Positions 58,893-64,000 of a stretch of DNA of 64,000 nucleotides are shown here, in pieces. The notes below the pieces were generated by a model. It had not been told where the DNA came from and ran no database searches. It saw only the letters and a list, made by a program, of their open reading frames with translations. A program made the position numbers and the translations under genes. Every line of letters starts with the position of its first letter. Position 1 is the stretch's first letter. This DNA comes from Rhinopomastus cyanomelas (lineage: Eukaryota > Chordata > Aves > Bucerotiformes > Rhinopomastidae), in the NCBI GenBank assembly GCA_013400115.1, contig VXBP01001159.1, positions 1,197 to 65,196 on the forward strand, given 5' to 3'.

Positions 58893-61576
58893 TAGAATCA
58901 TAGAATCATCAGGGATTGGAAGGGACATCGAAAGATCATCTTGTCCAATTGCCCTGCCATTGCAGGATCACCTAGACCAAATCACACAGGAACATATCCA
59001 TGCGGGTTTTAAACTTCTCCAGAGAAGTTTAAACCACTCTGGGCAGCCCATTCCAAAGCTCTGTCACCCTCACTGTGACGAAGTTCCTTCTGATATATAT
59101 ATATATGGAACCTCCTCTGTTCCAGCTCACACCCATTGCCCCTTGACCTATCACCAGATAATAGAAGAGCCTGACTCCATCCTCCTGACACACATCCTTC
59201 ACATATTTATCAATATTAATAAGCTCACCCCTCAGTCTCCTCCTCTCCAAGCTAATGAGACCCAACTCTCTAAGTCCTTCCTCGTAAGGGAGGTGTTCCA
59301 CTTCCTTCATAATCCTTGTTGCTCTACACTGGACTCTCTCCAGCAGTTCTGTGTCACTCTTGAACTGAGGGGCCCAGAACTGGACACAAGATTCCAGATG
59401 TGGTCTCACCAGGGCAGAGTTGAGGGGCAGAAGAAACTCTCTTGATCCTCTAAACACCACCGTTCTGATCCACTCCAGGATGCTGTTGGCCCTCATGGCC
59501 ACAAGAGCACGTGCCTTACTGAAGTCAAGATAGACCACATCTCCTGCTTTGTCATCATCTATCCACCCAGTTATGTCCTCAAAAAGACTATCTGGTTGGT
59601 CAAGCATGACTTCCCTTTGGTGAAGCCATGCTGACTGTCTCTAATGATCTTTTTGTCCTTGGTGTTTCTGGAGACAGTGTCTAGGACAAATTGTTCCATC
59701 ATATTTCCCTTGATGGGGATGAAGCTCACTGGTCTATAGTTACTCGGGTCCTTCTTCTTACCCTTTTTGAAGATGGCAGTGACGTTTGCTATCCTCTAGT
59801 CCCTAGGCACCTCTCCTGATCCCCATAAATTAGGAAAGATGATGGAGAGTGGCTTAGCAATGACTTCCGCTGTCTCCCTTAGCACGCGTGGGTGCATCCA
59901 ATCAGGGCCCATGGATTTATGTACAACCAGTTTCCTCAACTGATCCCTAACCCAGTCCTCATTAACTAAGGCAGGCTCCTCTCTTGTCTCAACTCTTTCT
60001 GGAGCCTCAGCAGTCTGAGGCTTGATATCAGGACAGCTCCTACAAGTATAGAGAGAGGCAAAGAAGGTGTTCAGTATCTCAACTTTCCCTGTATCCTCTG
60101 TCTCCAGGGCACCCACCTCATTCAGCAGGGGGCATACATTACCTCTAGTTTTAGTTTTACCTGCAATGTATTTGAAGAAGCCCTTTGTGTTGCCCTTGAC
60201 CTCTCTTGTAAAGTTGAATTCCAAAGAAGCCTTGGCTTTCCTACTTGCATCTCTACATTCTCTCACCAGAGCCTTATAATCACCCCAAATGACCATCCCC
60301 TCCTTCCATGGCTTTCTTCTTCCTCTTCAGTTTGCCCAGCAGCTCCCTGTTTAACCACGCAGGTCTTCTGGCTCCCTTCCTTGACTTCCTACCTGTTGGA
60401 GTGCTCTTTTCTTGGGCTTCAGAGATCTGGACTTTGAATGTTAACCAGCTATCTTGGGCCCCTTTACCTGCCAGTACCTGTCCCATGGGATTTCCCCTAG
60501 CAATTGCTTGAAAACACCAAAGTTGACCCTCCTGAAGTCCAGGGTTGTGATTCTGCCAGCTATTCTGTTCCTACCACACGAGACCCTGAACTCCACCATC
60601 TCGTGGTCACTGCAACCAAGGCTGCCCTCAAGATTCACTGCTTCAAACAGACTCTCCTTGTTGGTGAGTATGAGATCCCACAGCACTCCTCTCCTAGTGG
60701 GCTCCTCCACCATTTGCATCAGGAAATTGTCACCAGTGCACTGGAGGAACCTCCTGGACTGTGGGTGGCTGGCTGAGTAGGTCTTCCAGCAGATATCTGG
60801 GTAGTTAAAATCACCCATGAGAACCAGAGTCTGTAGCTGTGAGGCTGCTGTCAGCTGCCTGTAGAAGACCTCATCAACTTCCTCATTCTGATGTGGTGGT
60901 CTATAACAGACACCCACAACAGTGTCACCCATGGCAGCCCACCTCCTGATCCACACCCACAAAGCCTCAACTCTCTCTTCATCAGCCCCTGCACAGAAGT
61001 CAATACATTCCAGTTGTTCTCCAAAGTAAGGAGCAGCTCCTCCACCCCGCCTTGCTGACCTGTCCCTCCTGAAAAGGACATAGCCGTCCATGATCACATC
61101 CCAGTCATGCGAACTGTCCCACCAGGTCTCTGTAATTGCCACCAGATCATAATCATCTGACTTGACCCAGATTTCTGACTCCTCCTGCTTATTCCCCATA
61201 CTGGTGCATTGGTGTACAGGCATTTCAGGGAGTGAGCGGAGCACTCCGATTTCACTCTAGGACAGCAAGAGGCCACCTGGTTTTCATTAAGATCAGAGCT
61301 CTGTCCCACTGATGCGCACCCATCAACTATCCTACCCCTTTTTGAATCTAGTTTAAAGCCCTCTCAATGAGCCCTGCCAGCTCCTGCCCCAGAACCCTTT
61401 CCCCCTCCCCTTAGAGATAAACCTCTCCCATATGTACCCGTCAGTTGTGGTATCTGATAAAACCAGTCATTATCAAAGAAACCAAAGACCTGCCTGTAAC
61501 ACCAGTCTCGTAGCCAGGCATTAATGGACTGAGTACTGCTATTCCAGCCCATGTCCTCACCCCAAAATGGAAGTAA
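58893..61576 (-). mobile_element. Long CR1 LINE: ORF1 C-terminus, endonuclease, partial RT, 3' end
   Basis: The largest CR1 of the window, read on the minus strand. From 61576 it has the end of ORF1 (EDMGWNSS, INAWLRDWCY). The ORF2 endonuclease frame is 61244-60441, with DYDLVAITETWWDSS, VLMGDFNYPDICW, DLILTNKESL and the catalytic CSDHEMVEF. Next is the RT N-terminal part (60296-59796: NVCPLLNEVGALETED, HKSMGPDWMHPRVL) and a NYRPVS-type block. The reading then jumps at about 59511 from VVYLDFSKA straight to VAMRANSILEWIR. That jump removes the RT core with its FADD active site. The C-terminal part and the 3' end follow. Stops and frameshifts also occur, so the copy is dead. Confidence 0.95.
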
Positions 61577-62285
61577 TGAACAGAATGGCTGTGGTTGGAA
61601 GGGACCTTCAACATCATTTAGTTCCAACCCTGCTGCACAGACAGGGACACCTTCGCTAGAGCAGGTTATTCAGAGCCACAGCTGATCTGGCCTTCAACAC
61701 TTCCAGGGAAAGGGCATCCATAACTTCCTTTGAGCAACCTGTTCCAGCATCTCGGCACCCTCATGGGAAAGAATCCTTTCCTCACATCAAACCTCAGTCT
61801 CCCCTCTTCAAATCTGGAACCCTTTCTGTTTGTCCTTTCACTACCACCCGTGTCAAAAGCCCTCCCCCAGTTTTCTTGTAACCTCCTTTAGAGATTGTAG
61901 AGGTCACCCGGGAGCCTCCTCTTCTCCAGGCTGAACAACCTCAACTTGCTCAGCCTGTCCTCAGAGGGCAAGTGCTCCAGCCCTCTGATCATTTGAGTTG
62001 CTCTCCTCTGGACACCTTCCAGGAGTACCCTGTCCTTCTTGGGCACTTCAGAACTGGACCCAGCACTCCAGGTGGTTTCTTGCCAACGCAGAGTAGAAGG
62101 GCAGAATCCCATCCCTCAACTGACTGTCGCTGCTTCTTTTGATGCAGCCCAGGACACGGTTGGCTTTCTGGGCTTCCAGCGCACACTGACAGCTCCTGTT
62201 CAACTTCTGTTCCACCACCACTCCGAAGTCCTTCTCCTTGGGCTGTCCTCCATCCTTTCTCCTCCCAGTCTGTCTTCATATATGA
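61577..62285 (-). mobile_element. CR1 LINE, 3' 700 bp, abutting the long CR1
   Basis: Starts AGAATGGCTGTGGTTGGAAG (3' end) exactly where the long CR1 loses its 5' part, and runs to TCCTCCCAGTCTGTCTTC. The minus strand carries the RT C-terminal region out of frame. Same subfamily as 36226-36790. Confidence 0.93.
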
Positions 62286-62617
62286 ATTTCCAAGGTAGGA
62301 ATCTATCTGCTAGTTGGATGGATGACAAAAGCAATAAGCTGTGTGCCCTTTGGTGTGAAGCAGTTTGCTGAGAAGCAGTAAAACATGGCTCAGGTTAGAA
62401 GTTTCTGAACATTTGAACAGTTTTTTGGTTTTGCACAGTCTCTGTGATGGGTTATTCATGGGAAAGATCTATAAAGTTTAAAAAGTAGTTAAATGGAATT
62501 CTGAAGTAGCAGATTGTAGAAACAGTAGACCTCGTGGTTTTTCCTTCTGGTGTGATTTGCATCTTGAGGTCATCTTGTGGACAACCATCCTGCTAGATTG
62601 TGATAGAACCAGGGCAA

Positions 62618-62868
62618 TGGTTTCACATGAGAGAAGGGCAGACTCAAATTGGCTGCCAGGAAGAAGTTATTCAGTGGAAGGGAGGTTTAACACTGGAAAA
62701 GGTTGCCCAGGGAGGTGGTTGAGGCCCCATCCCTGGAGATATTCAAGGTGAGGCTGCACAAGACTCTGGGCAACCTGATCTAGTTGAGGATATCCTTGCT
62801 CACTGCAGTGGGGAGATGACCTTTGGAAGCCCTTTCCAACCCAGGGCCATTCTATGATTCTATGAGTT
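62618..62868 (+). mobile_element. CR1 3' end
   Basis: TTTCACATGAGAGAAGGGCA to CATTCTATGATTCTATGA. Confidence 0.9.
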
Positions 62869-63827
62869 GTCTTTGAGACAAAAGCTCTCAGGACTACCTC
62901 GATACCAAAGAACAATTTTAGAGGAACAATGCCAACTTCACATCTTGAGTTTCAGGGTAAAGTTTTTTGCCTGCACACCACAGCCTGTACAAGTCCAGCA
63001 AGGATGAGATTTTAGTGTATGGTCCCTGTGGGATTCCATATGGATCTTACTCATGCAAAACACCCTTGGCGGTCAGACAGTGGAAGTTTTGCTTCATTTT
63101 TTTTTTCTTTTGGATCCTGACTTGTTCTAACATTGAGGCTTGTGAAATTCTACCTCTGCAAATAAGAAGAGGTAATCTGCCTCTGGAGATTTCAGCTCAT
63201 AGTTATAACTACTTGTATTGAGTGTATGAATAGAGCCCATTCATTCTGTCCACTGAGTGGAAAGGAATAGTGCAGGAGTCGACAGAGTTACAGCAGTTTA
63301 ATGTAGAGGGTTTTTTTTATACAATCTTTAGAATTGTTTGAATTAATAGGCTTTTGAGAGCTGCTCAGGTAATGGAAGATCTGTAAGTATTAGACAAGTC
63401 AAAGGCTTCTCACAAGTTGCCATTATATTCTATGATTCTATATAACAAGCACTGTGTTTTTCTCACCCTCCTCCTAGTCTCTTAAGCTAAAAATATGTTA
63501 TTAATATAACTGCCTACATCTTAGGTCTCTTGGAACAGCTTTGGTTACCTTGGTGCCACACTAAATGCCCTGGATAAACAGTTTTTAATGGTCCACATTG
63601 ATACTAAAGTTTCAGATGGCAGTGACAGGTATTTTAAGCACAAAATCAGTTTATTTCATCTTACAGTTTGGCCATGTACCATCAGAAATAATCACACATG
63701 TATCTGAAATACAATCGTATGTGAAATGTGCTACCATCGCCTCTGAGAGGCAAAACTAAATTCATAACCACTGGTTATGAAAGTCAAGACTTAAAAAATA
63801 AGACCTTGCTGAAAGAAAACCTCTAAC

Positions 63828-64000
63828 TCCTGCATCCTTCCGCTTTTGCATCTTTCCAATCATCTTGGCAATTTTCTGCTGGGCCCTCTCCAGATTTAAT
63901 ATGTCTCTCTCGAACTGGGAGATGCCAGAACTGAACTGCAGTTATGGCTTGACACTTGCCAGGTACAGTGGAATAATCATATCCCTGGATCTGCTGGCAG
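63828..64000 (-). mobile_element. CR1/L3-like LINE fragment at the window edge
   Basis: GGGCCCTCTCCAGATTTAAT and AACTGGGAGATGCCAGAACT correspond, on the minus strand, to the CR1 segment ahead of QRRATK. It is diverged and runs off the right edge. Confidence 0.7.

Larger units (their letters stand above)
57325..64000 (+). other. PIEZO2: PIEZO2 intron, 3' end outside window
   Basis: The intron begins with a good donor (GTAAGA). It contains the longest CR1 of the window and several short ones. Stretches 57325-58270, 58370-58850, 62285-62615 and 62870-63825 show no recognised repeat; an exon-like open segment at 63525-63628 is discussed as a finding. Confidence 0.8.

Noticed and set aside
58591..59445. 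Longest open frame of the window (284 codons, + strand)
   Set aside because: Its second half is antisense to the 3' end of the long CR1, and the first half has no recognisable domain or splice context.
60441..61244. A host gene encoding an endonuclease-like protein on the minus strand
   Set aside because: The motifs (TETWW, MGDFNYP, SDHEMVEF) and neighbours identify it as the CR1 ORF2 endonuclease domain.

Overview
This is vertebrate nuclear DNA, almost certainly from a bird. Interspersed copies of the CR1 LINE are everywhere, on both strands, with the usual 3' end (runs of ATTCTGTG/ATTCTATG, no poly-A tail). By my own rough tally about 67 CR1 fragments cover around 35% of the 64 kb. That is very dense for a bird and would suit a CR1-rich lineage such as woodpeckers and relatives. 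The species is inference.

The only protein-coding gene I can support is on the + strand: the 5' part of PIEZO2, the large mechanosensitive cation channel. Four coding exons are visible at 21416-21578, 39101-39311, 41741-41954 and 57162-57324. They have AG/GT borders and compatible phases and join into 250 uninterrupted codons that read like the first membrane units of the PIEZO2 blade. The first exons and the promoter lie left of the window and the rest of the gene lies to the right, so the whole window is PIEZO2 exon or intron. I see no antisense gene, no complete tRNA or rRNA gene, no CpG-island promoter and no bacterial-type features.

Layout: 1-21415 is upstream intron, crowded with CR1. 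It also holds a solo ERV LTR (2163-2657) inside a CR1, a tRNA-Lys/CR1 chimera (4513-4690) and a compound pentanucleotide satellite (4872-5040). The intron 21579-39100 holds more CR1 and a 650-bp AT-rich minisatellite (33529-34172). The intron 39312-41740 is short. The intron 41955-57161 carries many CR1 copies, a CR1 ORF1 segment (about 55010-55960) and a 218-bp hAT-type DNA transposon with perfect ends and target duplication (56374-56591). The last intron (57325 to the window end) contains the longest CR1 of the window (58893-61576, minus strand; endonuclease and part of the reverse transcriptase), with another CR1 abutting it.

No new defence or metabolic system is present. The points of interest are mobile-element biology: a twin-priming-like inverted CR1, CR1 nested in CR1 with empty-site controls in the same window, a possible tRNA-Lys SINE using a CR1 tail, an LTR with paired YY1-like sites, and a clean hAT MITE. 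CR1 boundaries were set by eye and are good to roughly 10-30 bases. CR1 subfamily names are left out because no library search was possible.
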